This document shows, one piece after another, positions 35,829 through 49,603 of a stretch of 64,000 nucleotides of DNA. Both the position numbers and the translations under genes were made by a program. The first letter of the stretch is position 1. Each line of letters begins with the position of its first letter. Below the pieces are notes generated by a model. It did no database searches and was not told where the DNA came from. It saw only the letters and a program-made list of their open reading frames with translations. Source of the DNA: Pratylenchus scribneri (Eukaryota > Nematoda > Chromadorea > Rhabditida > Pratylenchidae); contig JAQSEB010000114.1 of the NCBI GenBank assembly GCA_030063045.1, positions 2,418,001-2,482,000 of the forward strand, given 5' to 3'.

Positions 35829-36881
35829 TCATCCCAAGGCGCTCACCAAATCGGATTCACTAAAAAATGTTTTAATTTGGGAAAATACCTTAAAATTCCC
35901 TACTTGTTGCCAAAAGGTGAGAGTGGGAAAAATTGCTGTTGGCCGTCTTCGAAGTCCCTGTAAAATATTTAAGTACATTATTTTCACTTCCGTTTATCAT
36001 CCTTACCCATTGCCGAAAGGCGAGAGCTGCTGTTGCTGGTCGACGCCATATTCAAAGCCTCTGAAAAATTGTTGAAATTTAAACTCCAAAAATAGTTCCT
36101 TACTCATTGCCGAAAGGCGAGAGTGGGCCACCATCATCAAAACCCCTGAAAAATAATGATTGAAGGATTATTATTTGTGCTTTCCCCATTGTCTTACTCA
36201 TTGCCAAATGGCGAGTCCGGTCTCTGTCCAGCAGAAAATCCGCTAAAATGAAATCAAAATTTAAAAATAAATCTGAATATTAACTTGTTGCCAAACGAAT
36301 CCTGATCGCCGTTTTTCAGCTGGAATCCACTAAAGTAACAATGAAGGATTATGGGAGAAGAGTACTTATACTTACCCATTGGCAAATGGTTCATCATCCA
36401 ATAATTTCCTGTGAAAATATTGGGCAATATTAATTGCGAATATTTACAAAAGTTCAAACTTCTCAGTATCAGCACGGTGCTTTTTTGTGCCAACAGCCTC
36501 TCCCGAACTCGACATGCTTCCCCTGTGAAAATGACAAATAATGAAATGAATTTTTCATGTTCCCGACTCACTTTCCTTTGCGTTTTCTTGTGCCGACCAT
36601 TGGTGTGGTTATTTTGTTGGTTGAGGTGAGGCCACCAGCAGCTGACTGAATAAAAATCAATAAATGGGTGCGGCGAATGGGTGAATAAACAAAATGAGAA
36701 TAAAATTAGAATACTTTCTAAAAATTTCAAAATGATTAAACCATTTTTGGGAAACAATAAAAAAATAATAAAAGGAGGGTTAAAATGATCGAGAGACTTG
36801 TGTGGGACTATATTCATCATCATTGTCACCAAATTGTGCGGACACTGGCGACTTTTTCATATTTGATTTCCCCGCCTCCAT
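35829..36881 (-). CDS. Uncharacterised 174-residue protein built from ten small exons, with tandem SPFGN-type microexon repeats
   Basis: No known family recognised. Exons in transcription order: 36798–36881, 36572–36645, 36460–36522, 36376–36408, 36285–36329, 36198–36242, 36104–36145, 36007–36060, 35904–35957, 35829–35859. They sum to 525 bases with every junction in frame, GT–AG splice sites and a terminal TGA, which is strong internal evidence for a real gene despite the lack of any long open frame. The N-terminus has KKSPVSAQFGDNDD and a basic, NLS-like GTRKRKGKG. Exons 4–9 are all phase 2 and multiples of three (33–54 bases). Five of them begin G-F or D-F and all end F(G/A)N plus a split codon, giving repeats such as GFDDGGPLSPFGN and DFEDGQQQFFPLSPFGN. 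Nuclear or intrinsically disordered function is a guess. Confidence 0.75.
35904..36408 (-). repeat. Tandem array of six symmetric microexons
   Basis: Six exons of 33, 45, 45, 42, 54 and 54 bases, separated by introns of 43–52 bases, each ending …(T)TYGSCAAY-RR before a GT donor. Five encode variants of the same peptide, GF-x(8–12)-(S)PFGN. Every one can be skipped or included without a frame change. Confidence 0.8.
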
Positions 36882-37386
36882 ATGGAAATAAGTTTGGAAG
36901 AATAAACAAATAAGCGAACCGCCTTCCCCATTATTATTATCGGTCGCATATCATCTTGCACGCATGTACTTTTGGTGGGAAGGAAAGAGGGCTGGAGAAT
37001 TTGGGAAACATGTGTTTTAATTTTGGGATTTGGGTTGGGAATTGGGATGAAATGAAATCATTAATTCTCTTTTGGGCGTTGGGCCTTGGCCCTTGGGCGG
37101 GGTTTTTACTTTCTAAAGATCTATAAATGTTCAATAATTTCATTTACTCAAAAATAAAGTTCACAAAATACAAATAAAAATTGGCAAATATATTTTATCG
37201 AAAAAGAATATGATACAAAAAAAAAAAAAACAATATACAATACAAAATAAAATTGATGGAAAATATACAACAATATATGATTGAATACAATTTAAACAAA
37301 TTACAAACAATGAATATCAATATGTGTTGGAGACAATTTATTTCTTTTCTTCATTCTTTGGCGGCCGGTCCTTTTGCTGCTCCACT
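36882..37386. other. Spacer between the microexon gene and the kinase 3' end
   Basis: AT-rich 505 bases upstream of the microexon gene and downstream of the minus-strand kinase. It contains an A-rich run near 37218–37231. No gene seen. Confidence 0.4.
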
Positions 37387-38800
37387 TCATCCTTGTCGTC
37401 GTTGCCAATCCAGCGGGGATGTCTAAAAAATATTTGAATTAATTTGGAATTATAAGAATTAAAATAAACATACCCTAGCGCCCGTTTTGTCTATTGCATC
37501 GTCAATGTATTCCTGCAGTTTGTCGTACGGCGGCGCATCATAATATTTGATATTGGCAATGAGGTCGAGCATTGGTTCAAACTGCCTAAAAATTATCCAA
37601 ATTAAAAGAGAAAACAAAAAGTTGAAAATCAAACCTGGGGCATCCTCCTAACAAGAGACGTCGTGCCCGGTCTGCTGGTCTGTCCGTTGATCCGCCATTC
37701 GCAGTTGCTGGATTCTTTGCCCACTTCTTCATGTTGAATATCTTCCTCGTGTCCTTAAATAACAAAAAATGTTTTTCTGTTCAAAAATTTGTGTCTAAAC
37801 CATACCTCATACTTGTGCCAGGGTAGTTTGCCTTTGATCAGCTCGCACACCAGGTAAAACCTTAAAAATATTGGGAAATGAATATTTTACTAAGTGATTA
37901 AAACAAACTAACCAGCTCTCAATGTCGTCACCCCGGCACAGCTCCAGTCCTTGGTGAGAATGTGTGCTCGCATATTTGGGCGTTCCCCGGAATCCAATTT
38001 TGCCCTGCCTCGGCCTTCTTAACACGTGTTGATTGCTATCCTCTTCTTTGATGAATCGCCGCGCCATTCCGCTGTAAAAAGAAAAAATGTTGATCGAATA
38101 TTAAAGTTGAAGGCACTTACAAGTCGAATCCGTAGATGGTTGAATCGTCGCCGCCCAGTCCAATTGCGAAGTTTGCCGGCTTGATCTGAAAATTGTTCAA
38201 CATTAAAAAAGGAATAATATTAATTAATTTAACTCACGTCTCGGTGAAGGTACCCAGCTCTGTGGAGCTCATAGAGGCACTGCAGGGTTTGACGCGCGAT
38301 GATCAGTGACGTGCCCATTGAAAATTTGTTGTCGGGTCTGCTTTCTCGGAGCTCCTTAAAAGCAAAAATTATCAAAATGAGAAAATTCCTTGATCCCAAT
38401 AACCAACCTGAATTGATCGGCCAACCAGCGACATCACGATATAGCTGCTTTTCTTCCAGTGTCCTTGATCAATCATTGTTGGTTGATGCCGCCGTTTCTT
38501 CGGATGATTTGTTTGCAGAGCATTGTAGACGCGGGCCTCGAGTCCAAGAAGGGAAGGTTGATCCGACTTTTCGATCTTAAAAAATGGAAATTAATGATTT
38601 TAAAAAATAATTTAAAACAAACCAACCTTCATTGCGTAACTGCTTGTGTCATTGTTGTCTTCTTTTGCCCGTTTGCATTTGAACACTGCGCCGAAAACTC
38701 CCGTGCCAAGCCTTCCAGTGATCCTCCATTCGTTGATTGTCGTTCCAATTTGAGGTTCCGCATCGTCCGCCGGTTGAGGTGATTGTTGATTTGCTGCCAT
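37387..38800 (-). CDS. Casein kinase 1-family protein kinase (nematode-expanded CK1/TTBK type)
   Basis: Ser/Thr kinase of the CK1 group, which is greatly expanded in nematodes and often sperm-expressed there. The start at 38800 is followed by a Gln/Pro-rich leader. Visible motifs are the glycine loop GRLGTGVFGAVF, the catalytic Lys in SSYAMKIEK, the catalytic loop LHRDIKPANF, the DFG motif (FDFGMARRF), the CK1-type activation loop with GTPKYAS, and ELCRGDDIESWFYLVCELIKGKLPW. The C-terminal SPLDW resembles the CK1 DPFDW end of the domain. All catalytic residues are intact. The last exon was read in the frame giving RTSPLDWQRQG and stop at 37387. The other frame is open to 37338 but needs a one-base phase change. 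Introns of about 45–60 bases. The exact CK1 subfamily is not resolved. Confidence 0.88.
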
Positions 38801-39142
38801 TCCCGTGTTGTCGCGTTTGTTGTTTTCTTCTTCGGCGCTGGCGGTTGTTGATGAATTGACTGACCTTCGAATGGAGATGAAAGCTTGCTTTTATACAATT
38901 TGGATTACGGGATATTAGTTAGATATTTATTTCTGTTAGATATTTTTTAGATTTTTTTTTCTGTAATGAAACGGTAACAGTATACTTATAGGTTTCGGTA
39001 CTACAGATTTTCGACCAGTTTGTTTTGTTTTGGAACTAATCAAGTATAAAAGTAGGTGCTAAAGAAGAAGGAAAAGTACATTCCAGGCCGTCAATCAATA
39101 TCCCCCTTCATCAAATTTCCCACCCATATTTCCACTTCAACA
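38801..39142. promoter_or_regulatory. Divergent intergenic region between kinase and membrane-protein gene
   Basis: A 342-base spacer between two divergent starts, presumably a shared promoter region. AT-rich. An open frame to 38898 on the minus strand overlaps the kinase start in another frame and has no support. Confidence 0.35.
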
Positions 39143-40050
39143 ATGGCTTCTTCAGTTGACAATTGTGAGTTTATTTTAAATATTTTTTATTTTTAATTCC
39201 TTTTTTTTGCAGATGGCACGCTCATTGCAATCATCATATTTGTTGTATGCCCAATTCTGATTGCCCTTATCTGCCTCTGTATCTACTGCGCTTCGAGTAA
39301 TGAAAGAGCAAATGAAACCCGGCGCAAACGACTTCAACTTCAACGACAAGTGGAAGAACAAAATCGGCAAATTCAACTACAAAACAGTCAATCAATGCCC
39401 ATGACCGGCGGTGATGCAAAGCTCATAACCATGACCATACCACCCATGACAATGAGGATGACGCCAATCTGCCCACCACAACAACCGCCGCCACCACAAT
39501 TTGGACAAATGCAAATGCATCAACCGCCTCCACTGTCAGGTTAGCTCTATTTTACAATTTTTTCTTCAAATATTTAATCCAATCAAATTTACAGGTGTCA
39601 ATTTACCTCCTCCTCTTCCTCCAACTGCGCTTCAAATGGCCCCGTTCGCTGCACCACCAATGCAAACTCCGTATCCGGCCGCTCCGAATTCGACAACAAT
39701 GCCAGCTGGATGGAATGCAGAATCACTGGAACCAAAGGCGCAGCCGGGAATATTGATAACGCCCAGATATTCGGATCGATCAGCAAGAAGGTTAGTCAAT
39801 TTATCCATTTTTTAATAAAGAAATTAAATTTTTCAAATTTAGTGTGACCCAAGTCAACCTGAAGCCAGCAGTCATTCATCATGTGTCGCCGCCAAAGAGG
39901 AATGCTCGTTCAGTCCAGCCGCTGCACAAGAGGGCCGCCGAACAACAAAATCGCTCATCGTCATCATCATCGAGGACCAGCGGCAGCAGTTCCGGCGCTT
40001 CAAAGAGGGATTCCAAGCGAGGAGGCCAATCATCAAGGAGGCATCATTAA
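39143..40050 (+). CDS. Small single-pass membrane protein with Pro/Gln-rich cytoplasmic tail
   Basis: Not a recognised family. Exons 39143–39164, 39213–39539, 39595–39790 and 39843–40050 join in frame for about 250 residues. A very short N-terminus (MASSVDNYGT) precedes one hydrophobic segment (LIAIIIFVVCPILIALICLCIYC) containing cysteines suitable for palmitoylation. A basic, charged coil follows (ERANETRRKRLQLQRQVEE), then a Pro/Met/Gln-rich stretch with PPPLPP-type motifs that could bind SH3 or WW domains. The tail is Ser/Arg-rich (RSSSSSSRTSGSSSGASKR). There is no cleavable signal peptide, so a type III topology with the N-terminus outside is likely. The design resembles Shisa-like or other proline-rich adaptor membrane proteins, but no specific homology is claimed. 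Confidence 0.75.
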
Positions 40051-40468
40051 CAACAATGGAATGGAAGCAGCAGCGGATGAATTGAAATGATGATATTATG
40101 TGATCTTGACCAATAATCCACACACTTATTGTGATATGTATTTTTGCTTTCTTTCATTCATATATTGTTCCATTTTCCCATATATTCATTCATTCATTGT
40201 TATTTTTCTTTGTGTATCATTTTCTTTGAAATGAATTTTGTATAAATATATTTGTTTTATCAATTTATGATTTATTTTATCTTTTAAACCAGAAGTCAAT
40301 AGGTCATAAATGTTCAATTTTGATTACTTTTAGGGGTAATTATATTCACTTTGAATAGGTAGAATAATAGAATTGAGATCAATTTATCAAAGTAAATGAT
40401 TTATGTACAAAAGTTGAAATGTTTATGTACAAAAATGTTGGTAAGATTTGTTGAGAATTGAATCGATA
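40051..40468. other. Convergent intergenic spacer
   Basis: 418 AT-rich bases between the membrane-protein stop and the GPCR stop; AATAAA-like signals, nothing else seen. Confidence 0.4.
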
Positions 40469-42130
40469 TTATAAATGCCGTGGTAAAGGTTTGCCATTTT
40501 TGGCTGCATTGTAATTGTTCTGCTGGAATGATGGGACTGTAAGCCGGTAGCCGAGACTGGTTTGGCGAGTTCCAGACGAAGATGACTCCATACCTAATAA
40601 AATGATAAATTATTATGTTGATTAATTAGTTTAAACCAACTTTTTCGAATTATTGAGCCAAGTGCCCGTTTTGTGATTTTTCTGTTGAATAAAATGTAAA
40701 TCCACGGGTTGACGCAGGCATTCAAATTGCCCAAGGTTGCTATTTGGGATAATCGCTTGACCACCTTAAAATATATTATGAATAAAAGGATTTGGGATTA
40801 ATAAAGCAAACCTCCTTTTGCCCAATCGTAGGCAAATGCTTGAATAACATTGATGGCACAAAATGGAAGCCTAAAGAACACAATTTTATTTTTACAAAAA
40901 TTTTGTAAAATTCTCACCAAAGAAAAAAATTGCAAATTACAATTGTCAAGGTCAATCGAACCTGAAATTGAAATGCTAAAATTTAATTGAAAATGTTTTT
41001 TTGTTCACCGTTTGAATTCTTTTTCGGTCAAATTCGGAGACTTGATTTCGAAAACCGGTTGAACTTTTACGCAGCCCTTCGACGTAATCCCTCGTTAATT
41101 GGCAGCTGAATTTTTCCATCCCTATTGGCAACAATTCCGCCCACCCCTCTCCTACCTCATTGCCCTCGTTGCCGTCAATGCACTGCTCTCCTCAACTGCT
41201 GTTGTCTTCTTCGTCGTTTTCAAATTGTCTTCCACCGAATTTCCCCAAAAACGTGACTTCCAAACGGTGCTGCAAACTTTGTAGTAGAAAATGCCGGATA
41301 TTAGGGAAGGCAAAAGCCAGGCCACAATGCTGAACCAAAGGACATAGGCTTGCTTTCGAATATCCGGGTCTTGGTCTGGAATTGAGTTGAAATATTACTT
41401 CTTTTTTAATTGAGAATTAATTACCCCCATATATGGCCAGGCATCGTTCTATAATTCTGAAAATGGAAGATGTTATTTGTTTGCTTTAAAATATTTTCAA
41501 AAATATTTACATAGGAGCATCATCATCCATTCCATTTCGAGGGAAAATGGTTGAAGAATTCTTCTCGGAACCACCCAAAATGAATGCTTGTTTATGCCAA
41601 ATAAGAAGTTGAGGAATGGAGCAAAAAAGTGCAAGCAACCATGCAGAAAGACCCAAACAATTTGGGCGCCGGAAGCGATCACTCCTATAGTGCACCAATG
41701 GACGGCAAATTGCCTTAAATTTTAATATATTTTGTGTAATTTTGTTCCCCATCCTACTTGATATCTATCAATGCTGATTGCAACCAGCAAAAATGGGCTG
41801 GCATAAAGTGGAAGTGCTTGTAAATATCGGACTAAACGGCAAACAAAATCAGGGGCATAGAAGTTGGGAATGGTGAGGATAATGCCAATTTCGGAGCCAA
41901 TTGAAAGGATGGCAAAAAGTAGATCGGCAAAGCAGGTATGGAGCAGTAAAAGCTGAATGAATTGGCAATTAAATCGATTGAGAATAGTTGTGGCAAACCT
42001 GAACTGGCGAAATCCTCTGCCTTGAAACTGCATTCCCTCGATAAATTACAAAAACCAAAAATAAATTGCCAAAAAAGGCCAAAGCCATAATAAGGGACAT
42101 TCGAAGGATGGTTGACCAAATTGAAATCAT
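40469..42130 (-). CDS. Class A GPCR, vasopressin/oxytocin (nematocin)-receptor-like, with apparent frame break after TM6
   Basis: Seven-transmembrane neuropeptide receptor. From ATG 42130: TM1 (LIMALAFFGNLFLVFVIY); TM2 with HTCFADLLFAIL; a Cys in FVCRLVRYLQALPLY before TM3; the DRY-like SIDRYQAICRPL; TM4 with GLSAWLLALFCSIPQLLIW, which resembles the SLPQL segment of vasopressin receptors; TM5 VLWFSIVAWLLPSLISGIFYY; TM6 VRLTLTIVICNFFLWLPF; TM7 NLNACVNPWIYILFNRK, with the NPWIY form typical of vasopressin/oxytocin receptors. The C-tail is Ser-rich, ending at TAA 40469. The exon encoding the TM6 end and third extracellular loop (about 40813–40870) leaves phase 1, while the TM7 exon reads in phase 0, so the frame does not close. 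This could be an indel in a homopolymer (A7 at 40923–40929), a misplaced junction or a pseudogene. The first exon is also uncertain. Confidence 0.75.
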
Positions 42131-43240
42131 TTTTTTGGCTGAATAATAACCAATTTTTTGTTCTTTTCAATGATCATTGATCATATTCGACGGAAATTAA
42201 ATTTGACTCAAAATTGCAATTGTTCCTAATCCCATAAGCGGAAAATGAAAGGAAATGTGGAAAAAAATGGTTTTTTTTTTGCGGATTGAAGAAGGAAGGA
42301 ATATGAGAAGAGCCGACACGGTGATATTCATTCCCATATCCCATCTACTTTCTCATATCCGAGCGGCGTCAGCATGGAAGAGGGAATGAGGGGGGTTTGG
42401 AGGGTTTAATGAACAAGCCTGAGGCGAAATTCGAGTATGGAAAATTGCCAATACCTTGAATGAATGGATACGGATAGGGAAAATGTAAAGTCCCATGGAA
42501 AAATATGGAAATTGGACCAAAAAAATGAAGGCAAATATGAATCATTGGTGGTAAAGTTGATGAAGAGGTACGGAAAGGTTTGAATTAGTTGAACCAATAT
42601 GGGTGAAACCCATTCAAAAAGGGCAATGAACATTGAGTTTGGAGAAAAGTTAATTGGCTTTACCCTTCCTTTTGTCACTCCAAGTTCGAATTAAAATAAA
42701 ATACGCAAGGAATAAGAACATTTGTTTAGTCAAAATGGGAAAAAGGGCAATGACCTCAACACAACAAGGAAGCAAGGTATAAAATTCTCAGACTAATTGT
42801 GCAGTTTTTAAATTAGCCTGCCAGTCTTTCCATTTATTTGACTTGTAAACCACCGGACAATCTTTTCCCCTTTTCCCATTAATTATTCATTAATCTTTGC
42901 CGCTTGAAATGCGCCTGCTCATCGAATTTGCCAAGGGAAAAGCAAACGACCGGCTGGCATGGAAAAAGGCGTAGGAGGGATGAAAAGGAGGATGGTCACG
43001 CATTCATTAGGGAAATTACAAATTAATCTCGCCCCCTTGTGCCAAAGTACTTTTGGGACTGACGGGAAATTTAATTTCGGATTGGCTTATGCACGCTAGG
43101 TGGCATAGGTAAGGTCAAAATTCAATTTTAAATAACAATTTTATAATCCAATCAAAACGATGATTTCGAATAACAACAAATTGTGTTTAAAACATAATTG
43201 GGTTGGATTTCTTCTTCTCTTCTTCTTTTGTCCTTCTCAT
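42131..43240. other. Intergenic region
   Basis: 1.1 kb between the GPCR start and the rps-8 stop (both minus strand). It should contain the GPCR promoter. Open frames here (for example 42406–42678 minus) have no recognisable similarity. No repeat found. Confidence 0.4.
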
Positions 43241-44222
43241 TTATTTGGTCTTCTTGGCACGGATCTATAAAAATATTCAAATTGATAAAATCAAAAATGG
43301 GCGGTTCAAACCTTCTTCAGGTAGAATTCCAATTCTTTGCCCTCCAAAATGTATCCATCGCAACGGCCGCTCTGACCAGGACGAGAACTGATTCGAGCTG
43401 GGAATAAAAAATGAATTAATTTGTTAAAAATAAATGAAAAGCTCACCAAGAAGGCGTCCGGACTGGAATTGTTCCAGTAAATGTGGCTCAACCGCCGATG
43501 TCTTCTGGCGTTCCTTGTACTTCTTCTCCGTGTTTTTCGATCGTTTTGTTGCTCCTTGAATGCGCTGTTCTTCCTCTTCCGTCAATTTTTGTCCCTTCTT
43601 GCGGGCGAGCGGTTGGGCATAATGCGCCTCGAACCATTGGCGGAATGGGACGGCGTCAATGGTGATGATAGATCCCTTGACCAATGTTTTGGTGCGAACC
43701 AGCTCATTGTTGGATGCATTGTAAACCGTGTCGATGACGCGGGTTTTGCGGGTGCATCCTTAAATAAATTTTTGATTATTTGTATTGATGCATGTTTATT
43801 TTTATTAATTTTGTTTTGCAAAAAGGTGAAATGCTTTGCATTGGAAAGATCATCACATTTGCATTTATTTGCAATTTTAATATTCGAGCTTATACAGCAG
43901 AAATGGACGATTTGAGAGTTAGTCCAAATCCGACTCAAGCTCGCCACCGAAATTATTTTATTTAACCTTCAGAGGCCCAGGCAAAGTTCCCAGTGTCCAA
44001 GCGAAGTCCACGATGTTTGATGTTCCCGCCACGGCATCGCACCAAATGGATTCGTTTTGGACCAATCTATCAATAAAAATATTCAATATTTATTAGAGAT
44101 TAATTAAAAACCTTCGTATTTGCTGCCGGACGGCCCAATTCATGCTTGCGCTTCTTGTGGATTGGATTACGCTTTCCTCCAGTCTTTCGTCGTTTATGCC
44201 AATTGTCTTGAGAAATACCCAT
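43241..44222 (-). CDS. rps-8: 40S ribosomal protein S8 (eS8)
   Basis: Structural protein of the small ribosomal subunit. Exons 44112–44222, 43967–44066, 43447–43758, 43312–43397 and 43241–43264 join in frame for 210 residues, the normal eukaryotic length. Signature blocks are [61 protein letters not shown], the internal Lys-rich segment, and [19 protein letters not shown] near the C-terminus. The start is the initiator of the canonical MGIS N-terminus. No defects. Confidence 0.97.
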
Positions 44223-45815
44223 TTTCGGGTGTTATAATCAAATTATCTAGAATTTAATTGATGAATGAAACAAATACTGATTTAGGCCAAATTTCAAAGT
44301 AGGAAAATTTAATATGCATAAAATCACAGCTCACAGGCTTTTTAATCTTCAAGATTTATGCCATTCTTGGAAAATGTGAACATGGACCAATAAAACCTTA
44401 AGGCCATGTACATACTTTTTGTGACAGAGTCACATGTGAGCCTCACAAAGTGAGTGGTGGCCCAATCACACTTTGGTGAGGCGTTCGCGTATATACTTGG
44501 TGAGGCCACACCCCTTTCCGGCAGAGTGTGAGCGAGTCAAAATTGTGACTCTGTCACCAAAAAATGCGTACATACTTTTTTGGTGAAGGGAAGAAAAAAT
44601 GTGTGAGCCTTTCTGCACTTGTCACCACTTGTGTATCAATACAACCATGGTACCAAATAGCCCCATTGTTATTCCAATATTGTTAAGCATATTTTTAAAT
44701 ATTTTTAGAAATTTTTTTCAGAATTTTTCATCCATCCACTTTCGAGAAAAATGCAATTGAAAATAATTAAAATGAACGCCTCACCACCCATGTTTTGATG
44801 GAAAACACCGGCCAATCCCAATGATGTGATAGTGAAAAATGATCAGAAAAAAATGGGGAATATTTTAAAAATAAAAGGAGAAATTTTCGTCAAACTGCTT
44901 CTTGTCCCTGCCAAGGTTTTGAACCAAAATTTAAACCGGTTTCCTGTGAACGTCAAACGCCATGTTCTATACATCATTGGATAGGGCTCGTCGAGTAGAA
45001 TAAGAATATAAAAAAATTTTGTAAATCGGTCGTCAAATAAAAAAGTTATGGCCTCCAGAATGTCAGGAATATGCAAATTTCCAGAGCCGCTAACTCGCCA
45101 TGTAGTTGACCAAATTCGATGTTGCATAGCTTGTTGGAAAGAGGAGAAAAAGGACTACAAAATATGTGAAAAGCAATTTCCTATGTTCATCTTTTCCATT
45201 TTTATAGCTCATTTTATATCCAAATCCGCTTATCATATATCCATGTTTTCAAATTTCAAAATTGATTTCATTTTTGGATTCTCCATAGTCGATTTACTTT
45301 ATATGGAATTAATTTGAACGAGATTAGGCCACGAAATTGATGAGAAAAACCGGTTTAAAAAAATTGGTGAAGGCATTCGCAACGACTCACTATGTGAGCC
45401 TCACAACTCACAAGAGGGCGGGAAAAAGTATGTACACCAACCACTCACCACTTGTGAGGCAAGAAATAGAGAAAGAAAATAGCGTGGTGAGGTGATACCT
45501 GTCACCAAGTCTGTACAGGGCCTAAGAGAAGAGACTGATATCATTACGCGCGCGCGCGCAACAACTTCAAGCGTACGCAATCGATGCGAAATAGTATAGA
45601 TGGACTATTCTGATAAAGAAAAAAAGACACTATAATTTTCGCTGCGAAAATTTTTTTTTCAATTAGCGCCAAATTCCCTTTCAAAAAAAGAGAAGCTTCC
45701 TTCTTTATTGTGGCCAATTCATGAGGCCATCATTGCAAATTAGCTTCATTCTCATGAATAAAAGTTGTTCTAATTTTTCTTTTTCAGAAAAACTCATTAT
45801 TTTTTAATAAAATTA
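44223..45815. other. Divergent intergenic region containing a transposon
   Basis: Between rps-8 (minus) and mcm-3 (plus). About 1.1 kb of it is the inverted-repeat element 44402–45522. The remaining roughly 180 bases next to rps-8 and 290 bases next to mcm-3 should hold the promoters. A (GC)n-type run (CGCGCGCGCGC) lies at about 45548–45558. A strong acceptor (TTCTTTTTCAG, about 45777–45787) lies 28 bases before the mcm-3 ATG, consistent with trans-splicing. Confidence 0.5.
44402..45522. mobile_element. PIF/Harbinger-like non-autonomous element, 1121 bp, TAA target duplication
   Basis: The ends GGCCATGTACATACTT (left) and, as reverse complement, GGCCCTGTACAGACTT (right) form imperfect inverted repeats that continue into GTGACAG. 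TAA flanks both sides (44399–44401 and 45523–45525), the three-base duplication typical of PIF/Harbinger transposons. Subterminal copies of CTCACCAC/GTGAGG words (for example GTGAGCCTCACAA near both ends) are abundant. The interior has a short minus-strand open frame (44843–45127) but no transposase. The superfamily is inferred from the duplication size and sequence. Confidence 0.75.
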
Positions 45816-49389
<3,574 letters not shown>

Positions 49390-49584
49390 ACCACCAAAAA
49401 TGAATTCATTTGTATTTTTCAATTATTTGGCATTTTGCTTATTTAAATTTTCACTTCCTTCCATCCATTTCATTATTTTTCCGATAAAAAATTGCATAAA
49501 TTTTTCCCATTTTTTTTACCAATAATGAATAATTTTCATTTCAATTTAATATTTTGAATATTCAAGATTGGTCAAATATTAATT

Positions 49585-49596
49585 AATTTATTTTAG
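49585..49596 (+). other. Putative trans-splice acceptor before fars-1
   Basis: The acceptor AATTTATTTTAG ends seven bases before the fars-1 ATG at 49604. Together with the 214-base intercistronic gap after mcm-3, it suggests a downstream operon gene that receives a spliced leader. Confidence 0.45.
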
Positions 49597-49603
49597 CACA
49601 AAA

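Noticed and set aside
36254..36832. 192-codon minus-strand open frame
   Set aside because: It runs through introns of the microexon gene in a different frame and has no family resemblance. The spliced frame explains the region better.
37338..37386. Longer kinase C-terminus (…PPKNEEKK)
   Set aside because: It needs a one-base phase change at the last junction. The in-phase reading gives SPLDW, matching the end of CK1 domains, and stops at 37387.
44843..45127. 94-codon minus-strand open frame inside the Harbinger-like element
   Set aside because: It lacks DDE or Myb-like features; probably chance in a non-autonomous element.
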